64,000 nt of DNA from Kaistia dalseonensis. GTDB lineage: Bacteria > Pseudomonadota > Alphaproteobacteria > Rhizobiales > Kaistiaceae. The notes below the pieces were generated by a model. That model was not told where the DNA came from. It made no database searches and was given only the letters and a program-made list of their open reading frames with translations. Below are positions 7,215 through 15,408 of this stretch, in pieces (positions within the stretch are counted from its first letter, which is position 1; each line of letters opens with the position of its first letter). The DNA lies in the NCBI RefSeq assembly GCF_030814715.1, contig NZ_JAUSVO010000002.1:248001-312000 (forward strand), in the 5' to 3' direction. The translations under genes were made by a program, and so were the position numbers.

Positions 7215-8060
7215 TCAGGCCGCGTCGACCGTGAGCTGTGACTGTTCGCCGAGTCCTTCGATACCGAGCCGGATGGTCTGGCCGGCGAGGAGGAAGACAG
7301 GGGGCTTCATGCCGAGGCCGACGCCGGGCGGCGTGCCGGTCGAGATGATGTCGCCGGGCTGCAGGCTCATGAACTGCGAGATGTAGTGGACGAGAAACGC
7401 GACGCCGAAGATCATCGTCTTCGTCGATCCGTTCTGCCGCATGACGCCATCGACCGAGAGCCACATCTTGAGGGCCTGCGGGTCGACGATCTCGTCGCGC
7501 GTGACCATCCAGGGGCCGATCGGGCCGAAGCTGTCGGCCGACTTGCCCTTCGTCCACTGGCCGCCGCGCTCGGCCTGGAATTCGCGCTCCGAGACATCGT
7601 TGATCAGGCAATAGCCCGCGACATGGTCCAGCGCATCCGCTTCAGAGACATAGCGCGCCTCATCGCCGATAACGACGCCAAGCTCCACCTCCCAATCCGT
7701 CCTCTTCGAGCGGCGCGGAATGATGACATTGTCGTTCGGGCCGGTGATGGCGCTGGTCGCCTTCATGAAAAGGATCGGCTCCTCCGGAATGGCAGAGCCG
7801 GTCTCGGCCGCATGGTCGGCATAGTTGAGGCCGACGCAGATGAACTTGCCCGTTCCTGAAACGCAGGGCCCATAGCGGCCCGGATCAGTCACGACCGGCA
7901 GGCTCGCGGTCGGGATCGCCGCGATGGCAGCGAGTCCCTCGGCGGTCAGCGCGTGGCCGGCAATGTCGGTCACATGCGCGGAGAGATCGCGGATCGCGCC
8001 GTCTTCATCGACGATGCCGGGCTTCTCGCGGCCCGACTGGCCGTATCGAACAAGTTTCAT
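7215..8060 (-). CDS. Fumarylacetoacetate hydrolase family protein, probable 2,4-diketo-3-deoxy-L-fuconate hydrolase
   Basis: This 281-residue FAH-fold enzyme has the family core: KFICVGLNYADHAAE, the acidic metal site (DWEVELGVVIG; INDVSEREFQ), and the C-terminal PGDIISTGTPPGVG. Members hydrolyse C-C bonds of diketo acids. The neighbour 33 bp upstream is a 2-keto-3-deoxy-L-fuconate dehydrogenase-like SDR. In the known non-phosphorylated L-fucose pathway an FAH hydrolase follows that SDR and releases pyruvate and L-lactate. The specific substrate is inferred from this pairing; related enzymes act on other diketo sugar acids. It is the last gene of a minus-strand operon that starts with the D-lactate-type dehydrogenase (to 11137). 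Confidence 0.85.
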   Translation of the reverse strand: MKLVRYGQSGREKPGIVDEDGAIRDLSAHVTDIAGHALTAEGLAAIAAIPTASLPVVTDPGRYGPCVSGTGKFICVGLNYADHAAETGSAIPEEPILFMKATSAITGPNDNVIIPRRSKRTDWEVELGVVIGDEARYVSEADALDHVAGYCLINDVSEREFQAERGGQWTKGKSADSFGPIGPWMVTRDEIVDPQALKMWLSVDGVMRQNGSTKTMIFGVAFLVHYISQFMSLQPGDIISTGTPPGVGLGMKPPVFLLAGQTIRLGIEGLGEQSQLTVDAA

Positions 8061-8093
8061 GTCGTATGTTCCACTGTGGAAATGAGGGTCGTG

Positions 8094-8837
8094 TCAGGCA
8101 TTGGCCCAGCCGCCATCGATGACGATGGCGTTGCCGGTCATGAAGGCGGACTCGTTGCTGGCGAGATAGACGGCGAGATCGGCGATCTCCTCCGCCTTGC
8201 CGATCCGCCCCATCGGCTGACGCGCCACGAAGGCCGCACGCGCCTGGTCGTAATCGCCGGTCGAGCGCATGCGGTCCTGCAGTGACGGGCTCTCGACCGT
8301 GCCCGGGCAGATCGCATTGGCGCGGACGCCCTTGCCGACATAGTCGAGCGCGACCGACTTGGTCATGCCGATCACGGCGGCCTTGGTGGTGCCGTAGATG
8401 AAGCGGTTCGGCGCCGCGATCACGGTCGAGGCTACGGACGCCATGTTGACGATGGCGCCGCCGCCGCGCGCGATCATGCCCGGCAGGAAGCCTCGGATCA
8501 TGCGATACATGGCACGGATATTGAGGTTGACCGAGAAATCGAAATCCTCCTCCTCGCATTCGAGGATCGAGCCGCCATGGACGAAGCCGGCGCAGTTGAA
8601 GAGGATGTCCGGCGCATCGGCAGTGGCCACGAAGTCCTTGATCTGCTGGCCATCCAGAACATCGAGGCGATGCGTCGACACGCCGGCGAGATCACGGAGC
8701 GAGGCGAGCTTGCCCTCGTCTATATCGGTTGCCCGCACCTGCGCGCCCTCGCGCAGGAACGCCAGCACGGTCGCTCGCCCGATGCCCTGCGCCGCCGCGG
8801 TCACCACGGCGGTCTTTCCTGAAAGTCGGCCCGTCAT
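8094..8837 (-). CDS. SDR oxidoreductase, probable 2-keto-3-deoxy-L-fuconate dehydrogenase
   Basis: The 247-residue product starts at MTGRLSGKT; the frame is open further upstream but that extension lacks family similarity. It has the nucleotide motif TAAAQGIG (13-20), NMASVAS with S134, and the catalytic YGTTK (Y148, K152). By eye it resembles human BDH2/DHRS6 and bacterial 2-keto-3-deoxy-L-fuconate dehydrogenases, for example the shared TAAAQGIG, the CAGFVH/VAGFVH segment and the C-terminal VTGN/MTGN-x-(V/I)IDGGW. These oxidise the C4 hydroxyl of the deoxy sugar acid with NAD, giving the diketo acid that the neighbouring FAH enzyme cleaves. It sits between the regulator gene (start 9684) and the FAH gene. 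Confidence 0.85.
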   Translation of the reverse strand: MTGRLSGKTAVVTAAAQGIGRATVLAFLREGAQVRATDIDEGKLASLRDLAGVSTHRLDVLDGQQIKDFVATADAPDILFNCAGFVHGGSILECEEEDFDFSVNLNIRAMYRMIRGFLPGMIARGGGAIVNMASVASTVIAAPNRFIYGTTKAAVIGMTKSVALDYVGKGVRANAICPGTVESPSLQDRMRSTGDYDQARAAFVARQPMGRIGKAEEIADLAVYLASNESAFMTGNAIVIDGGWANA

Positions 8838-8964
8838 CCTGTCAATATCCTCGTTTTGACAATATCCGGCGCTCTCCCGGCGTTTCGTGGAAACGCCGGC
8901 GGTCAACGCCTGGTCTGGTCGCGCTATGCTGGCGCGGTGCGGGTTCCGCTCCGCCCGAAACGCT

Positions 8965-9684
8965 CTATTCGGCCTGCTCCTCGGGGAGCCCGACGCGGCT
9001 CGCCGCACCGGAGAGATGGGCGATCATCGCCTCCCGCGCGGCAGCGGGGTCGCGCGCCTCGATGGCATCGAGAATTCGCTGGTGCTCGCCGATCGTAACC
9101 CGGGCGAGTTCCTCCGACTTCTTCTGGTTACCCGACGCCAGAATACTGTCGCGGACCCGCTCCGAGACGAATGTCAGGAACTGCACCATGTAGAAATTGC
9201 CCGTCGCGGCGGCGACCGTCTTGTGGAAGTTCAGATCCGTCGTCAGCCACATGACGCTGCCATAGGGCACGTTGGTCATCGTCTCGAGCGCTTCGCGCAT
9301 CGCCGCGACATCGGCCTCCGTCCGCCGCTGCGCCGCCAGCGCCGCCGCCTGAACTTCGAGAATGCCGCGCAGCTCGAACAGGCTGCGAAATGCCGATGCC
9401 TGCTGCAGCGCGTCATAGTCGATGGTGAGCACGGTCGCGTTCGGCTCGTCGGTGACGAAGGCGCCGCGCCCCTGTTGCGACCAGATCCGCCCCTCGGAAC
9501 GAAGCCGCGCAATCGCCTCGCGGATGACGTTGCGGCTGACGCCGAAAGTCAGCGCCAGCTTCTGCTCGGTCGGCAACTGGTCACCCGGCTGCAGACGGCC
9601 CTGCGCGATTTCGCGCGAGATCGAGCTCGCCACCAAAGTCGAGAGATTGGGGCCGCGGCTCACCTTGTCGAGCTTCAATGTCAC
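8965..9684 (-). CDS. FadR-subfamily GntR transcriptional regulator
   Basis: The chosen start is a GTG at 9684 preceded by GGAG with an 8-base spacer, giving 239 residues; longer starts would overlap the dehydrogenase gene. The winged helix-turn-helix spans about residues 12-79 (LPTEQKLALTFGVSRNVIRE). The FCD domain follows, with D150, H154, H201 and H223 as the likely metal-binding set. The gene lies 13 bp downstream of the dehydrogenase gene and 127 bp upstream of the SDR gene, inside the operon it probably controls. It is the best local candidate to bind the TTGT-N3-AYAA sites seen upstream of this operon and of several sugar operons. Confidence 0.88.
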   Translation of the reverse strand: MTLKLDKVSRGPNLSTLVASSISREIAQGRLQPGDQLPTEQKLALTFGVSRNVIREAIARLRSEGRIWSQQGRGAFVTDEPNATVLTIDYDALQQASAFRSLFELRGILEVQAAALAAQRRTEADVAAMREALETMTNVPYGSVMWLTTDLNFHKTVAAATGNFYMVQFLTFVSERVRDSILASGNQKKSEELARVTIGEHQRILDAIEARDPAAAREAMIAHLSGAASRVGLPEEQAE

Positions 9685-9697
9685 GCCGTTATCTCCG

Positions 9698-11137
9698 TCA
9701 GACTTCACGCAAGGGCAGTATCCGCCCCGCGCTGAGCAGGTGCAGCGGATCGAACGCATCCTTGATCCGGCCCGCCAGTTCAAGCGTCAAGGGGTCGGCG
9801 CGCTTGATATAGGCGCGCTGCTTGACCCGGCCGATGCCGTGCTCGGCGCTGATGGACCCGCCATGCCGGTCGATCACATCGAAGATAATGTCCTCGGCCG
9901 CGTGGAAAAGCCCATCCATATCCTCGGCGCGCATGCCTTCGGGCGGTACGACGTTCATATGGATATTGCCATCGCCGACATGCCCATAGGTGACCACCAG
10001 GGCTTCGGGATGAGCGACCTCCAGCGCGGCGATGCTTTCGGTGACGAAGGAGGCGATGCTCGAGATCGGCACCGACACGTCCGTCCTGAGATAACGTCCG
10101 CCCCGGCCCTGCGCCTCGACCATCATTTCGCGCAAGAGCCACAATTTCTCGCCCTGGGCGCGGCTCGCGGCGATGACACCGTCGAGCACGAGATTGCCCG
10201 CATTGGCGAGGAAATCTTCGACGAGGGCCTTCAGGTCGACGCGGCCGCCGGCCGATGCCTCCAGCAGGACATAGACGGGATAGGGTTGCGACAGCGGATC
10301 ATCGAGATCGGGATGAGCGTTGACGGCGATCTCGATACCACCGCGCAGGATGAGCTCGAAGGCCGACAGCAGATCGCTGCATTCACGCCGCGCGACGGCA
10401 TAGAGCGCCATCGCATCCTCGACGGAGGCGAGCCCCACCAGCGCGGTCTCGATCTGGGTCGGCCGCGGGAACATCTTGAGCGAGACGGCAGTGATGATGC
10501 CGAGCGTTCCCTCGCTGCCGATGAACAGCTGCTTCAGATCATAGCCGCGATTATCCTTGCGCAGCGTCCGCAAGCCGTTCCAGATCCGGCCATCGGCGAG
10601 CACGACCTCGAGCCCGAGGACGAGGTCGCGCGTCATACCGTAGCGAAGCACATTGAAGCCGCCGGCATTGGTCGCGACGTTGCCGCCGAGCCGGCAGCTG
10701 CCCTGCGCGCCGAAGGTGATCGGCAGGATGCAATCGGCCGCCTCAGCCTGGCGCTTGGCATCCTCCAGGATGCAGCCGGCCTCGACGACCATGGCGAAAT
10801 CGATCGCGTTGATCGAGCGGACCTTGTTCATCCGCTCCAGCGACACCACCACCTCGCCGCCGGGAAAACTCGGCACCGCCCCGCCGACGAGCCCCGTCAG
10901 CCCGCCCTGCGGCACGACATGGATGCCGAGCTCATGGCAGCAGCGCATCAGCAGGCTGACGTCCTCGACCGAGCGCGGCCGGGCGACGGCGAGCGGGCGG
11001 CCGAAATGATCGCCCGTCCAATCACGGCTGTAGCGCTCGAGATCCGAATGATCAGATAGCAGCACGCCCTCCGGCATCGCGGCGTGAAGGGCGGCGAGCG
11101 CGGTTTTCTGTTGCGGCAGAACGGCGTGCATGGACAT
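9698..11137 (-). CDS. FAD-linked oxidase, D-lactate / D-2-hydroxyacid dehydrogenase (GlcD family)
   Basis: This flavoprotein of about 479 residues has the VAO-type FAD domain (PQGGLTGLVGGAVP; GSCRLGGNVATNAGG; the family GSEGTLGIIT) and a C-terminal oxidase domain with YGHVGDGNIHMN and the closing segment ISAEHGIGRVKQ. The family oxidises D-lactate, D-2-hydroxyglutarate or glycolate to 2-oxo acids and passes electrons to the respiratory chain. The start is 11137 or the second ATG at 11131, which is better spaced from AGG; upstream codons run into the promoter. Placed with an L-lactate-producing pathway and LarA, D-lactate is the preferred inferred substrate. It is the first gene of the minus-strand operon. 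Confidence 0.87.
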   Translation of the reverse strand: MSMHAVLPQQKTALAALHAAMPEGVLLSDHSDLERYSRDWTGDHFGRPLAVARPRSVEDVSLLMRCCHELGIHVVPQGGLTGLVGGAVPSFPGGEVVVSLERMNKVRSINAIDFAMVVEAGCILEDAKRQAEAADCILPITFGAQGSCRLGGNVATNAGGFNVLRYGMTRDLVLGLEVVLADGRIWNGLRTLRKDNRGYDLKQLFIGSEGTLGIITAVSLKMFPRPTQIETALVGLASVEDAMALYAVARRECSDLLSAFELILRGGIEIAVNAHPDLDDPLSQPYPVYVLLEASAGGRVDLKALVEDFLANAGNLVLDGVIAASRAQGEKLWLLREMMVEAQGRGGRYLRTDVSVPISSIASFVTESIAALEVAHPEALVVTYGHVGDGNIHMNVVPPEGMRAEDMDGLFHAAEDIIFDVIDRHGGSISAEHGIGRVKQRAYIKRADPLTLELAGRIKDAFDPLHLLSAGRILPLREV

Positions 11138-11167
11138 CAACCTGACTGGGGTCCAAAACGTCTGGAC

Positions 11168-11197
11168 AATGACATAACTTGCATGGTTATCATACAA
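11168..11197 (-). promoter_or_regulatory. Candidate FadR-type operator upstream of the D-lactate dehydrogenase operon
   Basis: On the minus strand TTGTATGATAA (11187-11197) is followed by CAAGTTATGTCATTG (11167-11181). ATAAC and GTTAT form an inverted repeat with a 7-base spacer. Both the TTGT motif and CAAGTTATGT recur between the kdgD-like and aldo-keto reductase genes at 20327-20350. This fits the FadR-subfamily consensus TnGTnnnACnA with one change. Confidence 0.45.
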
Positions 11198-11293
11198 CGC
11201 TGATTCAGAACATCAAGTGCGCCAACGAGTTGAAGCGCTTCTTCCACTCGAAAATCAGCTCAAATACGATGATTTGCAGGAGGACTCTCGATC

Positions 11294-11710
11294 ATGAGCG
11301 ACAAGCCCGACAAGTTTAGAATGATGCACACGATGATCCGCGTGCTCGATCTGGACAAATCGATCAAGTTTTACACCGATATGCTCGGGATGACGCTGCT
11401 TCGGCGCGACGATTATCCCGAAGGCAAGTTCACCAATGCTTTTGTCGGCTACGGCCCCGAGGACACGGATACAGTCGTCGAGCTGACGCTGAACTGGGGC
11501 CGCGAGGAGCCCTACGACCTCGGCACGGCCTTTGGCCATCTCGCGCTCGGCGTCAACGACATCTATGCCGTCTGCGCCAATCTCGAGAGCCAGGGCGTCC
11601 GGATTCCGCGCCCGCCGGGCCCGATGAAGCACGGCACCACGCATATCGCCTTCATCGAGGACCCTGACGGCTACAAGATCGAGCTGATCGACCTCGCCAC
11701 CATGTCGTAG
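11294..11710 (+). CDS. gloA: Lactoylglutathione lyase (glyoxalase I)
   Basis: This 138-residue protein is a standard-length glyoxalase I. It converts the methylglyoxal-glutathione hemithioacetal to S-lactoylglutathione. The four metal ligands are in place with near-canonical spacing: H12, E63, H82 and E130 (E. coli H5, E56, H74, E122). A strong CAGGAGGA ribosome binding site precedes the ATG. The gene is divergent from the D-lactate dehydrogenase operon and ends at a hairpin terminator. Because glyoxalase ultimately yields D-lactate, its position beside D-lactate oxidation and lactate racemase genes is coherent, though it may be coincidental. Confidence 0.93.
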   Translation: MSDKPDKFRMMHTMIRVLDLDKSIKFYTDMLGMTLLRRDDYPEGKFTNAFVGYGPEDTDTVVELTLNWGREEPYDLGTAFGHLALGVNDIYAVCANLESQGVRIPRPPGPMKHGTTHIAFIEDPDGYKIELIDLATMS

Positions 11711-11727
11711 CGTTTCGCGAGACGGGA

Positions 11728-11754
11728 GGCCGCGCCGGACGGCGCGGCCCTTTC
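11728..11754. terminator. Hairpin terminator after gloA
   Basis: A perfect 9-bp stem (GGCCGCGCC / GGCGCGGCC) with loop GGAC is followed by CTTTCC. It lies between gloA (ends 11710) and the convergent permease gene (ends 11794). Confidence 0.75.
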
Positions 11755-11793
11755 CGCGTTTGGCCCCGATCGCTGCCGGGTACAGCGCGGTCT

Positions 11794-12762
11794 TCATTTG
11801 ATGATGGCGATCTTGCTGCGGTCGATCGTGATCGCGACCGCCAGGATGAGCACCGAACCGAACACGACATTCTCGGCGAAGATATTGATGCCGACGAACG
11901 TCATGCCGATCCGCACGATCGAGATGATCAGCGCGCCGACTGCCGTGCGCGCGACCCCGCCGAGACCGCCCGTGATCGCCGTCCCGCCCACGATTACCGC
12001 CGCGATGGCCGGCAGCAGAAGCTGGTTGGCGAGATTGGGCGAGCCGCTGGAAAGGCGCGCGGCGAGGATCGTGCCGGCGATCGCGGCCAGCATGCCGGAT
12101 ACCGCGAACGCCGTGATCTTGGTGCGCGGCACGTTGATGCCAGCCGCGAGCGCCGCCGGTTCGCCCGCGCCGACCGCGAGACTGTAGCGCCCGAAGCGCG
12201 TGTATCGCATCGCGAAGAAGGCGACGAGCCCGATCAAGGTGGCGATCAGCACGACGGCGGGTATGCCCGCGACGGTGCCGTTGATCCACGCCGTATTGGC
12301 GCGGCCGCCCTCTTCAATGGTGATCGCCCGTCCATCGGCGATCCAGAGCGCGATACCGGCCACGACACCGCCGGTCGCGAGTGTCGCCACGAAGGACGGT
12401 ACCTTGAGGCGCACATGCACATATCCCGACAGGATGCCGAAGACGAGGCCGCTCAGGATCGCGACCGGAAAGGCCCAGAGGCCGATCCTCGGCAGAAGCT
12501 GCGCCAGGATGACGCTGGCGAGAGAGGCCACCGCCTGGATCGAGAGATCGATGCCGCCAATCAGGATGACGAAGGTGACGCCTGCCGCGAGGATGAAGAG
12601 CACCGCGGTATTGGACAGGAGCAGCATCAGCGTCTCGCCGGAGAGAAAGCCCGGCGCGGCGATTTCGATGATCAGGATCAGGACGACGAGCAGGATCGGC
12701 GGAATCGCGCCCTGCAACCAGCCGGCGCTCATGAACGATCGGATATCCGAATAGGTCTTCAT
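11794..12762 (-). CDS. Sugar ABC transporter permease (RbsC family)
   Basis: The 322-residue hydrophobic protein has the RbsC/BPD_transp_2 layout, including the conserved GGIDLSIQAVASL and the C-terminal VGGTAITGGLGGVARTAVGA. Start MKTYSDIRS is chosen because it follows a GAGG ribosome site 7 bp after the ATPase stop. It is the last gene of a minus-strand importer operon and one of two permease genes, so the channel is probably a heterodimer. Imported sugar is unknown; nearby enzymes suggest L-fucose-like or uronate sugars. Confidence 0.9.
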   Translation of the reverse strand: MKTYSDIRSFMSAGWLQGAIPPILLVVLILIIEIAAPGFLSGETLMLLLSNTAVLFILAAGVTFVILIGGIDLSIQAVASLASVILAQLLPRIGLWAFPVAILSGLVFGILSGYVHVRLKVPSFVATLATGGVVAGIALWIADGRAITIEEGGRANTAWINGTVAGIPAVVLIATLIGLVAFFAMRYTRFGRYSLAVGAGEPAALAAGINVPRTKITAFAVSGMLAAIAGTILAARLSSGSPNLANQLLLPAIAAVIVGGTAITGGLGGVARTAVGALIISIVRIGMTFVGINIFAENVVFGSVLILAVAITIDRSKIAIIK

Positions 12763-12769
12763 TGCTGCC

Positions 12770-14281
12770 TCACACCATCGCCCGGACGACATCGACCTGG
12801 TCGGGCTTGTTGCCCGGCGCGGCGTCGAAACGGGCCGTCACCGCCCCGTCCCGCATGACGATGACGCGATGCGACAGACCGATGGTTTCCTCCAGCGTGT
12901 CGGAGATCAGGAGAATGGCCACGCCCTGGCGCGAGAGTTCGCGGACGAGTTCGTAGACCTCCTCTTTCGCGCCGACATCGAGGCCGCGTGTCGGATGATC
13001 GAGGATGAGAATCCGCGAGCCGGCCGTCATCCACCGCGCCAGCACCACCTTCTGCTGGTTGCCTCCGGAGAGCTTGCGGCAGGCTATGTCCGGTCCCGGC
13101 GCCTTGATGTGCAGCCGGCTGATCCAGTCGGTCGCGAGCGCGCGCTCGGCGTGATAGTTGATCAGGCCGTTCTTGGTGACGGCGGAAAGATCGGCGAGCG
13201 AAATGTTCTCCGCGATCGACAGGAACATCACCAGCCCTTCGAGCCGGCGCTCGCGCGGGATATAGCCAATGCTCCGGCGCACCGCCTGTTCAGGCGAGCG
13301 GAAATGGACGGCCTCGCCCATGATCTTGAGCGAGCCCTCGGTGTGGCTCATGAAGCCGCCAATCGTGCGCGTCACCTCTTCGCGGCCCGAGCCCACCACG
13401 CCCGCGATTCCGACGATCTCGCCGGCATGGATCTTCAGATCGACATGGCTGAACGTGTCGCCGGCGCCGAGGTCCGTTGCATCGACGAGCACCTCGTCGC
13501 GCGGCGGAAGCTGGCGGTCTTCCTTGTAATAGGCGGTGTGCAGGCCGCGACCGACCATGATCTTGTGCAGTTCCGGGCCGGAAATGTCGCTGGCCCGGTG
13601 CTCCGCCACCACTTCCCCGTCCTTCATCGTGTAGACGCGGTCGGAGATGCGCAGCACCTCGTCGAGACGGTGAGAGACGAAGACGAAGCTCGCGCGTGAT
13701 TTGAGCGAGCGAACGCGGTTGAACAGGATCTCGATATCGCTGCCGCTCAGCACCGAGGTCGGCTCGTCGAGCAGGATCACCAGCGGCCGCGCGATGGTCT
13801 CCTCCAGCGTCAGCGCCTTAGCGAGTTCGACCATCTGGCGCGCGGCGAAGGTCAGCTCCGAGGTTCGCGCGGTGACGTCGATATCGACGCCGATCTTGTC
13901 GAGCTGCCGCCGGGCGGCACACCGCATGGCCTTCCAGTCAACAAGGCCGAAGCGGACGAACTGGCTTTCCTGCCCGAGATAGATGTTCTCGGCGACGGAG
14001 AGATTGAGCAGCAGCGACTGCTCCTGAAACACCATGCCGATGCCGTTCGCGGCGCCGTCGCGGGCATTGCGCAGGCGGACGGGCTGTCCGTCGCGCGTCA
14101 GCGTGCCACCATCGGGCTGATGCGTTCCCGCGAAGACGCGCATCAGCGTCGACTTGCCGGCGCCATTCTCGCCGATGAGGCCAACCACCTCATTGGGGCG
14201 GATCTCGAGCGAGACGCCCTTCAGCGCCGGAACGCCGGCAAAGGATTTCGTGATCGAATGTGCTGAGAGCATGTCGGTCAC
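12770..14281 (-). CDS. Sugar ABC transporter ATP-binding protein (RbsA/MglA family)
   Basis: The 503-residue protein carries two fused ATPase domains. The first has Walker A GENGAGKST (residues 37-45) and Walker B VILLDEPTSVL. The second has a degenerate P-loop region (GIAGVVGSGREEVTRTI) but a good signature (KLSGGNQQKVVLAR), which is normal for this family. The GTG start overlaps the stop of the upstream permease (GTGA), so ATPase and permease are translated together. It energises the ribose-type importer encoded between 11794 and 16488. Confidence 0.94.
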   Translation of the reverse strand: MTDMLSAHSITKSFAGVPALKGVSLEIRPNEVVGLIGENGAGKSTLMRVFAGTHQPDGGTLTRDGQPVRLRNARDGAANGIGMVFQEQSLLLNLSVAENIYLGQESQFVRFGLVDWKAMRCAARRQLDKIGVDIDVTARTSELTFAARQMVELAKALTLEETIARPLVILLDEPTSVLSGSDIEILFNRVRSLKSRASFVFVSHRLDEVLRISDRVYTMKDGEVVAEHRASDISGPELHKIMVGRGLHTAYYKEDRQLPPRDEVLVDATDLGAGDTFSHVDLKIHAGEIVGIAGVVGSGREEVTRTIGGFMSHTEGSLKIMGEAVHFRSPEQAVRRSIGYIPRERRLEGLVMFLSIAENISLADLSAVTKNGLINYHAERALATDWISRLHIKAPGPDIACRKLSGGNQQKVVLARWMTAGSRILILDHPTRGLDVGAKEEVYELVRELSRQGVAILLISDTLEETIGLSHRVIVMRDGAVTARFDAAPGNKPDQVDVVRAMV

Positions 14282-15300
14282 TTCACGATCTGGAGGCGAA
14301 TGCGGTCGAGCGAGAGCGCCACGGCGGCGATGATCATCAGCCCCTGCGCGGTCTGCTGCACATAGGGGGAGACTCCGAGCAGGATCATGCCATTGCCGAG
14401 GATCGTGACGATCAGCACGCCGATCAGCGTATTGACGACACCACCTTCACCACCGGTCAGCGCCGTGCCGCCGACGACGACAGCCGTGACGGCCGCAAAC
14501 AGCCGGCCATCGGCGATGACCGCATCCGACCGGCCGAGTTGGGCAGCCGAGAGGACGCCCGCCATGCCGAAGAAGAAACCGGCGAGGCCGAACGCGAGAA
14601 TGCGCACGCGGCGCACATTGACGCCCGAAAGCTCGGCGAGGTCTTCGCCGCCGCCAATCGCCATGATGTAGCGGCCGAGACGCGTATGATACTGGATCGT
14701 GCAGGCGAAGGCGAAGGCGCCGAGCGCCACCCAGACGCCGAGCGGCAGGCCGGCAAAGCGCGCCAAAGCGAGATTACGGATCGAGGGGTCCATGAGGCGC
14801 ACGGCGGACCCACCCAGCATATAAACCGAAATGCCGAGGCCGATGAACCAGACCCCGAGCGTCGCCATGAAGGATGGGATGCGCAGCATGGTCTGGATCA
14901 GCCCGGTCGCCAGGCCCATGACCGTGCTTGCGGCGATCGCGGCAAAGACCGCGAGCCAGCCGAACTGATTGGTATTGGCGTCATTGGCGGCGAGCAGCAC
15001 GACGACCATGGCGGCGACCGATAGCGATCCCTCCACCGAAAGGTCGATGCTGCCGAGCAGGATGATGAAGGTGAGCCCCATGGCCAGCGTCAGCGGCACC
15101 GCGGCCGAATTGGCGATGCGCACCAGATTGCGCGGCTCGATGAAGCTCGGATTGGCAATGGTGATCAGCACGCAGAGCGCAATCAGCACGAAGAGCGGCG
15201 CGGCGCGCTTGTTCGTCAGCCGGCGCGCGAGGCCGAGCAGCGCCGACCGTCGTTCGGACGCTCCGCCCGCTTTGAGATTATCGATATTTGCGGTCAACAA
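14278..15300 (-). CDS. Sugar ABC transporter permease (RbsC family), second subunit
   Basis: The 340-residue membrane protein has the RbsC-family segments LLGSIDLSVEGSLSVAAMVVV and, near the C-terminus, VGGTALTGGEGGVVNTLIGV. A cytoplasmic N-terminal tail of about 35 residues precedes the first membrane helix. It is 29-30 kDa-class like its partner at 11794-12762 but clearly diverged from it, so two different permeases serve one importer. The gene is separated from the upstream binding-protein gene by about 110 bp containing two stem-loops. Confidence 0.9.
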   Translation of the reverse strand: MLTANIDNLKAGGASERRSALLGLARRLTNKRAAPLFVLIALCVLITIANPSFIEPRNLVRIANSAAVPLTLAMGLTFIILLGSIDLSVEGSLSVAAMVVVLLAANDANTNQFGWLAVFAAIAASTVMGLATGLIQTMLRIPSFMATLGVWFIGLGISVYMLGGSAVRLMDPSIRNLALARFAGLPLGVWVALGAFAFACTIQYHTRLGRYIMAIGGGEDLAELSGVNVRRVRILAFGLAGFFFGMAGVLSAAQLGRSDAVIADGRLFAAVTAVVVGGTALTGGEGGVVNTLIGVLIVTILGNGMILLGVSPYVQQTAQGLMIIAAVALSLDRIRLQIVK

Positions 15301-15318
15301 ACTAAGCCCCGCTCATGG

Positions 15319-15367
15319 CCGGCTGGAGCCGGCAGCTGCCGAAATGCGCCGGCAATGCTGCCGGCGC
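15319..15367 (-). other. Intercistronic stem-loops between binding-protein and permease genes
   Basis: Two inverted repeats lie in the gap of the operon: CCGGCT/AGCCGG (15319-15332) and a perfect 8-bp stem GCGCCGGC/GCCGGCGC with a 6-base loop (15346-15367). Such hairpins after a periplasmic binding-protein gene typically stabilise its mRNA relative to the downstream transporter genes. Confidence 0.55.
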
Positions 15368-15408
15368 GGACGGAACAGTGCGCTTTGCGCAATCGTCTCG
15401 GAGGGAGA

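Noticed and set aside
9422-11059. 545-codon plus-strand frame opposite the D-lactate dehydrogenase gene
   Set aside because: The minus strand has all the FAD-oxidase motifs. The plus frame shows none and crosses a gene junction.
1-11710. Recent horizontal island around the lar genes
   Set aside because: Base composition and codon use look like the rest of the window, and no integrase, tRNA or flanking repeat is visible.
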